Shown: in pieces, positions 44,960-51,875 of the stretch
Numbering within the stretch: position 1 is the stretch's first letter
How the letters are laid out: every line of letters starts with the position of its first letter
DNA from: Hymenobacter convexus
Lineage (GTDB): Bacteria > Bacteroidota > Bacteroidia > Cytophagales > Hymenobacteraceae
NCBI RefSeq assembly: GCF_030580955.1
Contig: NZ_JAUQON010000010.1
Coordinates: 1 to 64,000, forward strand
Reading direction: 5' to 3'
DNA: 64,000 nt
Notes under the pieces: generated by a model
Database searches by the model: none
Told to the model about the DNA's origin: nothing
Seen by the model: the letters and a program-made list of their open reading frames with translations, nothing else
Translations under genes and position numbers: made by a program

Positions 44960-45042
44960 GTGAGTTGTCGGGGCGGCCCGCGCCGTTGCCCGCGCCGCTA
45001 TTGTCCTTCCGCCGCCATTTTGGGGGCTCTTTCCTTCCGCAT

Positions 45043-45945
45043 ATGGCCAACCCCACCAAAAAATCCGTCGACCCCGAACTGTTTTCCACCGATGTGCCGC
45101 CGGTGCCTACGCCTGCAGTGCCGCCCCGCAAAAAGCCCGCCCGCCCGCGCAAAACCCCGGCCCGTGACGCCGCGCCCGCCGCCAGCTCCGCGCCCGAAAC
45201 CGCTCACACCGGCGCCACCGCCACCAACAACCAGCCCACCGCCGAGGCCGGCTCGCCCACCGAGGCGCCCGCCGACCGTCTTGACCAGATTTTCGAGGGC
45301 CTCAAGCAGAAATCCGTCGCCAAGCAGGCCATCTACCGCAACACGCTGGCGGCGTTCGACTGCCTGCGCCTTGTGTCGCAAGAGCTGGTGGTGGAGCTCA
45401 CCCGCAAGCTCACCCCCCTCGATTCCAGCGTCGTCATCGAGTACCGCTCCATCAACGACATGGAGTTTCACATCAAGTTTTCGGGCGATTTGCTGGTGTT
45501 TGTCATGCATTCCAACGTCGTCACCTTCCCCGACGACTACGGCCCCATGCCCAGCGCCTACGTCGGCCAGGATTTCCGGCGGCGCTTTTTCGGCCATATC
45601 ATGGCCTACAACTTCATGGCTGACAGCATCAAGTACCAACGCCTCAACGACCCCGGCTACCTTGTGGGCCGCCTGCTGGTCAACATCGAAAACCATTACT
45701 TCCTCGAAGGCGTGCAGCAGCTGGAGCTGCCCGACAACGACATGTCCGACAACATTATCAAGCCCGAAACCATGCGCCTCTTCGTAGAAAGCGCCATGAT
45801 TGCCGCCGTCAACAACGACCTGGTAGCCCCGCTACTGCCCGAAATCCAGCGAATCAGTGTGAAGCAAAAGGTTGAAAACCAGCAGGTAAGCCGTGGAAGT
45901 AAAGTGGGTTTCAGCTTCTCGCACCAGCAGGCGCACGAGGCGTAA
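45043..45945 (+). CDS. Conserved-looking protein of unknown function with disordered N-terminus
   Basis: The 300-aa protein was not recognised. Residues 1-80 are Pro/Ala/Thr/Lys-rich (PPRKKPARPRKTPARD) and likely disordered. Residues 85-275 look like a folded domain with KQAIYRNTLAAFDCLRLVSQ, VVIEYRSINDMEFHIKFSGD, LVFVMHSNVVTFPDDYG, RRRFFGHIMAYNFMADSIKY and NIENHYFLEGVQQLELPD. No signal peptide or membrane helix is visible, so it is cytoplasmic. Codon use and the ordered pattern support a real gene. It ends before a composite repeat, convergent with trpS. Confidence 0.75.
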   Translation: MANPTKKSVDPELFSTDVPPVPTPAVPPRKKPARPRKTPARDAAPAASSAPETAHTGATATNNQPTAEAGSPTEAPADRLDQIFEGLKQKSVAKQAIYRNTLAAFDCLRLVSQELVVELTRKLTPLDSSVVIEYRSINDMEFHIKFSGDLLVFVMHSNVVTFPDDYGPMPSAYVGQDFRRRFFGHIMAYNFMADSIKYQRLNDPGYLVGRLLVNIENHYFLEGVQQLELPDNDMSDNIIKPETMRLFVESAMIAAVNNDLVAPLLPEIQRISVKQKVENQQVSRGSKVGFSFSHQQAHEA

Positions 45946-45963
45946 GAAAATTGCAAGGCGCCC

Positions 45964-46157
45964 GTCATTGCGAGCGCAGCGCGGCAATCCGTCCTAGGCT
46001 CAGCGACAGACCTTTTGATGTGATAAAGCCCTAAAACGTGAATAGCCCCGGCACTGCACAGTGACGGGGCTTTCTGGTAAAAGGACGTGTCTGGGTTTGA
46101 CAGGACGGATTAGCTACGCTGACCTTCGGTTGCCACGGCCTACGGCCTCGCAATGAC
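45964..46157. repeat. Composite imperfect inverted repeat, GTCATTGCGAG type, with embedded terminator
   Basis: Outer arms GTCATTGCGAG (45964-45974) and CTCGCAATGAC (46147-46157) pair perfectly, as do AATCCGTCCT (45986-45995) and AGGACGGATT (46102-46111). Between them sits a separate terminator hairpin. It fills the gap of two convergent genes. Confidence 0.8.
46044..46075. terminator. Terminator hairpin inside the composite repeat
   Basis: AGCCCCG (46044-46050) pairs with CGGGGCT (46065-46071), with an inner CACTG/CAGTG stem, followed by TTTCT. It probably ends the unknown-function gene on + and perhaps trpS on minus. Confidence 0.7.
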
Positions 46158-46168
46158 AAGCGGCGCCG

Positions 46169-47146
46169 CTAAGCCGGGCCGTAGCCCACCTTCTGGCGCA
46201 CCTTGGCCAGCACGCCCGCGCCGTATTCCTGCGCGCGTTTGGCCCCAATGGCTAGGGCCGCGTCAAGCTCCGGCAGGTTGTTCATGTAGAAATCGAACCG
46301 TTCGCGCTCCGGCCCAAAACGGCGCAGAAGCAATTCGTACAGCTCTTTTTTGGCGTGGCCGTAGCCGTAGCCGCCGGCCAGATAATTGGCGCGCATCGTC
46401 GCAATCTCAGCGGGCGAGGCCAGCAGCGAGTACAGCTTAAACGTTACGTCCGTGTCCGGATTTTTGGGTGCTTCCAGCGGTGTGCTGTCCGAAATAATGC
46501 TTTTCACGGCTTTCAGCAGCTCTTTTTCGGACGCGAAGACATCGATGATGTTGCCGTAGCTTTTGCTCATCTTGGCGCCGTCGGTACCGGGAATGGTCAT
46601 CAGCTCGGCATCGACGCGGGCCTGGGGCGGCACCAGCGTGTCGCCGTAGCGTGTGTTAAAGGCCTGGGCAATATCGCGCGCGATTTCGAGGTGCTGAATC
46701 TGGTCTTTGCCCACGGGCACGATTTCCGCGTCGTAGAGCAGAATGTCGGCCGCCATCAGCACGGGGTAGGTGAAGAGGCCGGCATTCACGTCCGACAGCT
46801 TGTCACTTTTGTCCTTGAAGCTGTGCGCGTTGGCCAGCATCGGGTAAGGCGTGAAGCAACTCAGATACCAGGTCAGCTCGGTTACCTGCGGCACGTCGGA
46901 CTGCCGGTAGAAGAGGTTTTTCTCGGTGTCGAAGCCGCAGGCCAGCCACGCGGCGGCCACGGCGTAGGTGTTGGCGCGCAGCAGCGCCGGGTCGCGCACT
47001 GTCGTGAGCGAGTGCAGGTCGGCGATGAAGTAGAGCGAGTCGTTGGCCGGGTTTTTCGACAGCTCAATGGCGGGCAGAATGGCCCCCAGCAGGTTGCCGA
47101 GGTGCGGCCGGCCGGTGCTTTGGATGCCGGTAAGAATGCGGGACAT
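46169..47146 (-). CDS. trpS: Tryptophanyl-tRNA synthetase
   Basis: TrpS charges tRNA-Trp. The 325-aa class I enzyme has the HIGH-type motif TGRPHLGNLLGA (residues 11-22), the KMSKS motif exactly at 192-196 in GAKMSKSYGNI, and typical segments YFIADLHSLTT, LMAADILLYDAEIVPVGKDQ and QHLEIARDIAQAFN. Length is normal. The start ATG 47146 is 19 nt from a GTTGTCAG-family inverted repeat. The gene before it on the minus strand (47234) is of unknown function. Confidence 0.97.
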   Translation of the reverse strand: MSRILTGIQSTGRPHLGNLLGAILPAIELSKNPANDSLYFIADLHSLTTVRDPALLRANTYAVAAAWLACGFDTEKNLFYRQSDVPQVTELTWYLSCFTPYPMLANAHSFKDKSDKLSDVNAGLFTYPVLMAADILLYDAEIVPVGKDQIQHLEIARDIAQAFNTRYGDTLVPPQARVDAELMTIPGTDGAKMSKSYGNIIDVFASEKELLKAVKSIISDSTPLEAPKNPDTDVTFKLYSLLASPAEIATMRANYLAGGYGYGHAKKELYELLLRRFGPERERFDFYMNNLPELDAALAIGAKRAQEYGAGVLAKVRQKVGYGPA

Positions 47147-47165
47147 GCGTGGGTTTTAGTTGGCA

Positions 47166-47229
47166 GCTGTCAGTTGCCGGCTGTCAGGCCAGCCATTTGG
47201 CTAACAACTGACAACGAGCAACTAACAAC
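47166..47229. repeat. Imperfect inverted repeat, GTTGTCAGTTG family
   Basis: Arms 47166-47187 and 47208-47229 (22 nt, 20-nt loop) have five mismatches, four of which are C/T changes that would still allow G-U pairs in RNA. It is related to the repeat at 22705-22778 and lies 19 nt before the trpS start. Confidence 0.75.
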
Positions 47230-47233
47230 CAGA

Positions 47234-47842
47234 TTAAGGTAAGCGCACGCCCTGGTTGTAGGCGTGCACGGCGGCAACGAGCTGAGCCCGGCTAACCGCG
47301 TTGGTGGCAAATTGGCGCTGCAAAACGGGGTCGGCCGGAAACAGGGCCGCTACGAAGCCGCCCGGCGCCAGTTTCTGGTCGAACCCCGGCGTGCGGCCGG
47401 GACTGTACGCAAAGAACGTACTCGTGCCGGCTTTGCGCAGCACCGGCAGCTTCACATGGGCTTTGAAATTGGGCCCCATTTCCACTTGGTAGTGGTAATA
47501 AAACAGCTCCACCGGTCCGGTTTCCAGGATTTCGAGCAGCGCGGGGTCCTTAAAATCCGCATCGGTGCCGCTGAGCAAACGGAAATCATTCACTCGCACA
47601 AACCGATGGTTATCAACCGTAAAAGCCACAACCTCAGCCGAGCGAAACCGGCGCTCTTTGCCATTTTTCACGCCCACCAGCATGGTCGGGCTGCCGTTTT
47701 CGGCCAGTTGCAGCTTTAGCGATGCTTCGCCTTTCGAGCCGTTGGTCAACTGATAAGTGCCCGGCACAAAATTGTATTGGGCGCGGGCGGCGGTGGGCAG
47801 CAGGAGGGCCCCGGCCGCCAGCAGGAAATGGGAGAGTCGCAT
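47234..47842 (-). CDS. Exported protein of unknown function
   Basis: The 202-aa protein begins MRLSHFLLAAGALLLPTAAR with a signal peptide cut near ARAQ. The mature part starts with NFVPGTYQLTNGSKGEASLKL, followed by VAFTVDNHRFVRVNDFRL, VELFYYHYQVEMGPNFKAHV and a helical end. No family was recognised. The order of short beta strands suggests a small beta-rich periplasmic or outer-membrane-associated protein. There is no lipobox. It may be cotranscribed with the downstream trpS, though an inverted repeat separates them, and it lies 31 nt after the yhhQ-like gene. Confidence 0.75.
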   Translation of the reverse strand: MRLSHFLLAAGALLLPTAARAQYNFVPGTYQLTNGSKGEASLKLQLAENGSPTMLVGVKNGKERRFRSAEVVAFTVDNHRFVRVNDFRLLSGTDADFKDPALLEILETGPVELFYYHYQVEMGPNFKAHVKLPVLRKAGTSTFFAYSPGRTPGFDQKLAPGGFVAALFPADPVLQRQFATNAVSRAQLVAAVHAYNQGVRLP

Positions 47843-47872
47843 GGCGGTGAAAGGACGACGAGCGGAAAAAAG

Positions 47873-48619
47873 TTACACGCTTGCGTTTTCCAGGGCTTCT
47901 TCCTGCAACTCGGCCGTTTCGTCCTTGCCCAAGTACTTGTCAATCAGAAAATGGGCCAGATACAGCACCGGCGTGAGCAGAATGGCGGCCGCGAACTTGT
48001 ACCAGTAATTGGTATTGGCTACGCTCAACACTTGGTCCATCGACCAGTTGCCGAACACGTAAAACGCCACGTACAGCACCACGAACGAATCCACGAGCTG
48101 CGAAACCAGCGTCGAGCCCGTGGCCCGCAGCCACACGAAGCGCCCGCCCGTGGCCTTGCGAATGGCCGAGAAAATGGTGGCATCGAGCACCTGCCCCACC
48201 GCAAACGCCACAATGGAGCCTGTAATAATGCCCAGCCCCTGCCGGAAAATGCTCTGGTAGGCAAAGTCGATGTTGAACGGCCGGCCCAGGTTATCGGTCT
48301 TGTTTACATCGAGCCAGAAATCGGCCGGTGGTAGCTTGGTGGTGAGGTAGATAACCCCAAAAGCGAACAGGATGAGTACCACCGTCAAATAACTGATGCG
48401 CAATACCCCTGCCTTGCCAAAATACTCGTTGATGATGTCCGTGGTCACAAAAACCACCGGCCAGATGAGCACGCCCGCCGTGAGGTTGCCGGGCAGTCCC
48501 ATCAGCTTATCGGCCGAGAAAATCTTGACGCCGATGATTTCGGCCAGCAGCGCATTCACCAAAAAAATCCCGCTGAGGACGAGGTAGAGCTGCTGCTTTT
48601 TGTGCGCGAAGGGAGTCAT
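47873..48619 (-). CDS. Queuosine precursor transporter (YhhQ/VUT family)
   Basis: The 248-aa protein has six predicted helices and the family pattern: LYLVLSGIFLVNALLAEIIG, VLIWPVVFVTTDIINEYFG, FRQGLGIITGSIVAFAVGQ, WLRATGSTLVSQLVDSFVVL. YhhQ-type proteins import queuine or preQ1 bases used in tRNA queuosine. The Asp in TTDIINEY and in SQLVDS are conserved within the family. ATG 48619 is used; an in-frame ATG at 48643 lies inside the inverted repeat. The repeat ends 11 nt before the start. Confidence 0.92.
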   Translation of the reverse strand: MTPFAHKKQQLYLVLSGIFLVNALLAEIIGVKIFSADKLMGLPGNLTAGVLIWPVVFVTTDIINEYFGKAGVLRISYLTVVLILFAFGVIYLTTKLPPADFWLDVNKTDNLGRPFNIDFAYQSIFRQGLGIITGSIVAFAVGQVLDATIFSAIRKATGGRFVWLRATGSTLVSQLVDSFVVLYVAFYVFGNWSMDQVLSVANTNYWYKFAAAILLTPVLYLAHFLIDKYLGKDETAELQEEALENASV

Positions 48620-48630
48620 TAGGGATTGGT

Positions 48631-48731
48631 TTTTCTCTGTCATCCTGAGCGCAGCGAAGGACCTTATTGCGAATGAACAACTTGTTGGCCGGTGATAAGG
48701 TCCTTCGCTGCGCTCAGGATGACAGAGAAAA
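48631..48731. repeat. Perfect 37-nt-arm inverted repeat, GTCATCCTGAG family
   Basis: Arms 48631-48667 and 48695-48731 match perfectly over 37 nt with a 27-nt loop. Core CTGTCATCCTGAGCGCAGCG is shared with 53859 and 59730. It lies between rnz and the yhhQ-like gene, 11 nt from the start of the latter and 18 nt from the end of rnz. Confidence 0.95.
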
Positions 48732-48749
48732 GATGATAAGTAAATAAGG

Positions 48750-49661
48750 CTACACGCTCACCGTCAGCCCTTCCGAAGCCAGCTCAGCGGCGGGAAATAC
48801 CGCCTGGGCTTCGTGCAGCAGCGGCTCCAGGGCCTTGTAGCGGCTGGAGAAATGGCCCAGCAGCAGGCGCCTCACGCCCGCAGCGGAGGCTATCTGGGCG
48901 GCCTGACGGGCGGTGCTGTGGTGCGTTTGGGCGGCGCGCTCGCGCAGGTCTTCTAGGAAGGTGGCCTCGTGGTAGAGCAAGTCGACGCCCTGGATGAGGG
49001 GCGCCAGGGCCGGGGTGTAGAGCGTGTCGGAAAAAAAAGCGTAGCGGCGGGGTGGCAAGGCCGGCGTCGAGACATCGGCGTGGCGCAGGGCGGGGTAGGA
49101 GCCGTCGGCTTCGAGGTCTTCGCCCTGGGCCAGGCGGGCCAGCTGCTCGGGGCGCAGGCCGGGCGGCAGCTTTTCCTTGAGCAGGTTGGCCCGACGCGGC
49201 TTTTCCGAAAACAGGTAGCCCGCGCACGGAATGCGGTGGCGCATGGGCAATGAGGCCACCGTAATGGCTTCGTCTTCATACACCACAGCGTGCGCCTCCG
49301 TATCCACGGGCGTAAATTCCATGGTGAAGGCCAGGTGCATGTTCGAGACGCGGGCCTGCGTCACCAGCACTTCATCCAGGCCGGGCGGGCCGATGATGCG
49401 CAATGGCTGGGTGCGGCCCTGCAGGTGCATGGTGCCCAGCAGGCCGAAAAGGCCGAAATAATGGTCGCCGTGCAGGTGCGAAATGAAGATGGCGCGCAGG
49501 TGGTGCGGGCGCACGCGGTGCTCCAGCATCTGCCACTGCGCGCCTTCGCCGCAGTCGATGAGGTAGGTGGACGCGCCCACCGTGAGCACCTGCGCCGTGG
49601 GGTGGCGCCCCACCACGGGCGTGGCCGACGCCGACCCTAATATCTTCAGCTCGAAAGTCAT
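48750..49661 (-). CDS. rnz: Ribonuclease Z
   Basis: RNase Z cuts the 3' trailer of tRNA precursors. The 303-aa metallo-beta-lactamase protein has the zinc motif SHLHGDHYFGLFGLLGTM with His62, His64, Asp66 and His67. Other family marks are DCGEGAQWQML, PMRHRIPCAGY (the substrate-arm PxKxxxHxI region), FFSDTLYTPAL, YHEATFLED and the HHSTARQAA and LLLGHFSSRYK motifs. ATG 49661 starts MTFELKILGSASATP, a canonical RNase Z start. A perfect hairpin lies 11 nt before the start, between rnz and the upstream STAS gene. Confidence 0.95.
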   Translation of the reverse strand: MTFELKILGSASATPVVGRHPTAQVLTVGASTYLIDCGEGAQWQMLEHRVRPHHLRAIFISHLHGDHYFGLFGLLGTMHLQGRTQPLRIIGPPGLDEVLVTQARVSNMHLAFTMEFTPVDTEAHAVVYEDEAITVASLPMRHRIPCAGYLFSEKPRRANLLKEKLPPGLRPEQLARLAQGEDLEADGSYPALRHADVSTPALPPRRYAFFSDTLYTPALAPLIQGVDLLYHEATFLEDLRERAAQTHHSTARQAAQIASAAGVRRLLLGHFSSRYKALEPLLHEAQAVFPAAELASEGLTVSV

Positions 49662-49672
49662 ACGTTGGGAAA

Positions 49673-49760
49673 GCCGCAAGCTATAAGCTGCAAGCCGCAA
49701 GCCATTGTTCTGGCTAAAAGCAGAACAGCAGCTTGCGGCTTGCAGCTTATAGCTTGCGGC
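49673..49760. repeat. Perfect 30-nt-arm inverted repeat, AAGCTGCAAGCCGCAAG type
   Basis: Arms 49673-49702 and 49731-49760 match perfectly with a 28-nt loop. The arms also contain internal repeats of GCCGCAAGC. It fills the gap between the STAS gene (ends at 49769) and rnz (starts at 49661). No second copy was found in the window. Confidence 0.95.
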
Positions 49761-49768
49761 TAAAAGAA

Positions 49769-50143
49769 TTACTCTTTGTCCGTCAGGTCGCGCTCGATGG
49801 CATGCAAAAACACGCGGTCTATGCCTTCTTCGACGGTGGGCAGGATGTGCAGCACCGACTCCAGCTTGCTGATGGTAATGAGCTTGAGCACGTGGTCTTG
49901 CAGGCCGGTGAGCACCAGCAGGCCGCCCGTCGAGTTGCACAAACGGTTGGCAATCAGGATGGAGCTCAAGCCCGACGAGTCCGTGTACTTCACGTTGGTG
50001 AGGTCCAGAATCAGGTTGTTGATGCCTTCCGCGTTCAGCTTCACAAACTCCGATTTGAGGTCGGGCGCCACGGTGGTGTCGAGCTTCTTCTCCTCAATGG
50101 TGATGATGGTGTAGCTTTCTTTTTTATCAATCGTGTACTTCAT
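49769..50143 (-). CDS. STAS domain anti-sigma factor antagonist
   Basis: The 124-aa protein is a single STAS domain. LILDLTNVKYTDSSGLSSIL carries the DSSG phosphorylation motif (Ser56 likely phosphorylated by an anti-sigma kinase), and LLVLTGLQDHVLKLITISKL is the second conserved part. Such proteins bind and release anti-sigma factors or regulators by phospho-switch. No kinase or sigma gene is nearby, so its partner is elsewhere. ATG 50143 is chosen since MKYTIDKKESYTIITIEE is the usual STAS start. rnz follows downstream beyond an inverted repeat. Confidence 0.92.
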   Translation of the reverse strand: MKYTIDKKESYTIITIEEKKLDTTVAPDLKSEFVKLNAEGINNLILDLTNVKYTDSSGLSSILIANRLCNSTGGLLVLTGLQDHVLKLITISKLESVLHILPTVEEGIDRVFLHAIERDLTDKE

Positions 50144-50215
50144 ACAGCGTAAGCAAGGGGAGTAAGGGAACGGCGAAGGTAAATAAAAAACCCAAAATTT
50201 TGGGTGAACCAACTA

Positions 50216-51091
50216 CTATTTTGTGCCCAGCCGCCGAGGTCCGCCGGCCGGCCCGGCAAAAGTAAGCGACGCCCAGGTCGATTGCCAGTCGGCGCGGTCG
50301 CGCAGCTTGGCGGGCGCGGCCGTCATATCCACGGCCGCCAGCAGGTAAGGGCCCGGCCCGGATAAGCGTAACAAAATCCGGCCGCTTTGGTTGGCGCGCA
50401 TGGTGAAATGGGTGGTGGGCAGCCCGCCCGGCTGGCGTTGCCACACCTGCACCGCCGCCCCGAAGGCCGGTTTGCTGTTGCGCAACACGCGCACGGTCAG
50501 TGATTTGTCGATGGCCAGGCGGTAGGGGTTTTGCTCGGGCACCAACTCCAGCGGCAGGCCGTAAATGCGGCGGCAGGCGCTGTCGGTGGCGGGCGCGGTG
50601 GCGGCGGCTTCGCCCACCTGCACGAGGGCTTTGGCGCAGCGGCGGTAGGTTTCGCGCCCGGGCTGGTCCATCTGCTCGTTTTCCTGGCGCAGCTTCAGGG
50701 CGTAATCGAGACCTTCCTCGCGCAGGTAGGCGGTAAATTCTGCGGCGGGCAATTCGATGAAGGAATTGGTGGAGCGCATGAGCACCACATGGGTGCCGGG
50801 CTGCGCAAAGGCGAAGCTGGTGCGGAAGGTGTCGGTTTCGGTAGCGTTTTTAGATGTGAGGTTGGTGCTGTCGGCCGGGGTGGGGCCGTAGCGCACTAGG
50901 CGCAGCACTTTGGTGGCTTTGGTGGTCCAGGGCTTGCCGCTGAAGTCGGCGCCGATGAGTGGGCGGATGCTTACCGTTTGGCCCGCTTGCAGGCGGAAGC
51001 GCGGCGGTTCGAGCCAGAACTCGTGGGCGAGGGTGGCGGTCGCGATTAAAATGCTTCCGGATATGACCAATTTGGCGGGGTAAATGCGCAT
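50216..51091 (-). CDS. DUF4198-like exported protein
   Basis: The 291-aa protein has a signal peptide (about residues 1-22), then AHEFWLEPPRFRLQAGQTVS and IRPLIGADFSGKPWTT, the typical N-terminus of DUF4198 proteins, which start the mature region with His-Glu-Phe-Trp. The C-terminal half has YRLAIDKSLTVRVLRNSKPA and an Ig-like strand pattern (TTHFTMRANQSGRILLRLS) as in DUF4198. The family is periplasmic and often linked to metal transport, but the role is unknown. It overlaps the upstream gene by 1 nt (TAATG). Confidence 0.8.
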   Translation of the reverse strand: MRIYPAKLVISGSILIATATLAHEFWLEPPRFRLQAGQTVSIRPLIGADFSGKPWTTKATKVLRLVRYGPTPADSTNLTSKNATETDTFRTSFAFAQPGTHVVLMRSTNSFIELPAAEFTAYLREEGLDYALKLRQENEQMDQPGRETYRRCAKALVQVGEAAATAPATDSACRRIYGLPLELVPEQNPYRLAIDKSLTVRVLRNSKPAFGAAVQVWQRQPGGLPTTHFTMRANQSGRILLRLSGPGPYLLAAVDMTAAPAKLRDRADWQSTWASLTFAGPAGGPRRLGTK

Positions 51092-51852
51092 TATTGGATA
51101 TTGTTAGCCGGAAGCCGCAATCTGTCTCTTACTAGTCGGGGTAATTGAGCGACCAGCATGGCGTTGGCGGAGGCGTTGCCCTGCAACGCAAGATTCTCCT
51201 GCTTGCCAAATTTTTTTAAATCGGTTGATGAAACCTCGCACAAATATTCGTGCGTGCGGCCGTGGAACTGATAAGCATAGCGCGCAATGTATCCTTTCAC
51301 TTCCTCGTCAGTTTTAGAAGTATCGGGCTTAATCTCATCACAAATAGCGGACACCACGAATACATCGGCAGCAATGGCAATAGCTCGGCTGCAGAAGACA
51401 GCGCCTTTGCGAGCTAATTGAAAACCGCCCATTAACACACCGATAACCGGAATAAGACCCCACGGCGGAAACGGAGCGGTGGATGTGCCAACGATGCGCG
51501 AAAGGCTGGGTTTGTCTTTCACGTATTCTATTTGAATTGCAGTACCGGGCTGGACCGTTTGTGAACTTGAGTAGGAGTGGCTCTGCCGAAGTTTGCCGGC
51601 CAGTTTGAACCGGTAATCTATTTCCCAAATCACGTCCTCGGCTTCGCTCTCTGAATAATCGGTGGGGCTGGCGCTTGTAATGGTACCCGCAACCTGAGCC
51701 GTGGGCTGGAAAATGAACCACAGACCATCCACACCCACAGCCGGCACAAAAAATACAGCCAGTAGCACCCCGATGATTCCAAAGACTACGCCGACCGAAA
51801 AGCTAACATCACCAAGGAAAATCCGAAGCTTATCACCCAGGGTTAGATGCAT
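51091..51852 (-). CDS. Membrane protein, DUF3592-like
   Basis: The 253-aa protein has two clear membrane segments: about residues 17-38 and 130-148, with a possible third at 155-172. Between the first two, TAQVAGTITSASPTDYSESE and EIDYRFKLAGKLRQSHSY followed by GTAIQIEYVKDKPSLSRIVG resemble a DUF3592 domain. A C-terminal cytoplasmic or periplasmic part (residues 173-253) follows. Function is unknown. The gene is clearly AT-richer than its neighbours (positions 51301-51360 have 26 G/C in 60), suggesting later acquisition. It ends 1 nt inside the DUF4198-like gene and follows glycogen synthase by 24 nt. Confidence 0.7.
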   Translation of the reverse strand: MHLTLGDKLRIFLGDVSFSVGVVFGIIGVLLAVFFVPAVGVDGLWFIFQPTAQVAGTITSASPTDYSESEAEDVIWEIDYRFKLAGKLRQSHSYSSSQTVQPGTAIQIEYVKDKPSLSRIVGTSTAPFPPWGLIPVIGVLMGGFQLARKGAVFCSRAIAIAADVFVVSAICDEIKPDTSKTDEEVKGYIARYAYQFHGRTHEYLCEVSSTDLKKFGKQENLALQGNASANAMLVAQLPRLVRDRLRLPANNIQ

Positions 51853-51875
51853 AAAAGCCGCTGATTAAGTGAGTC

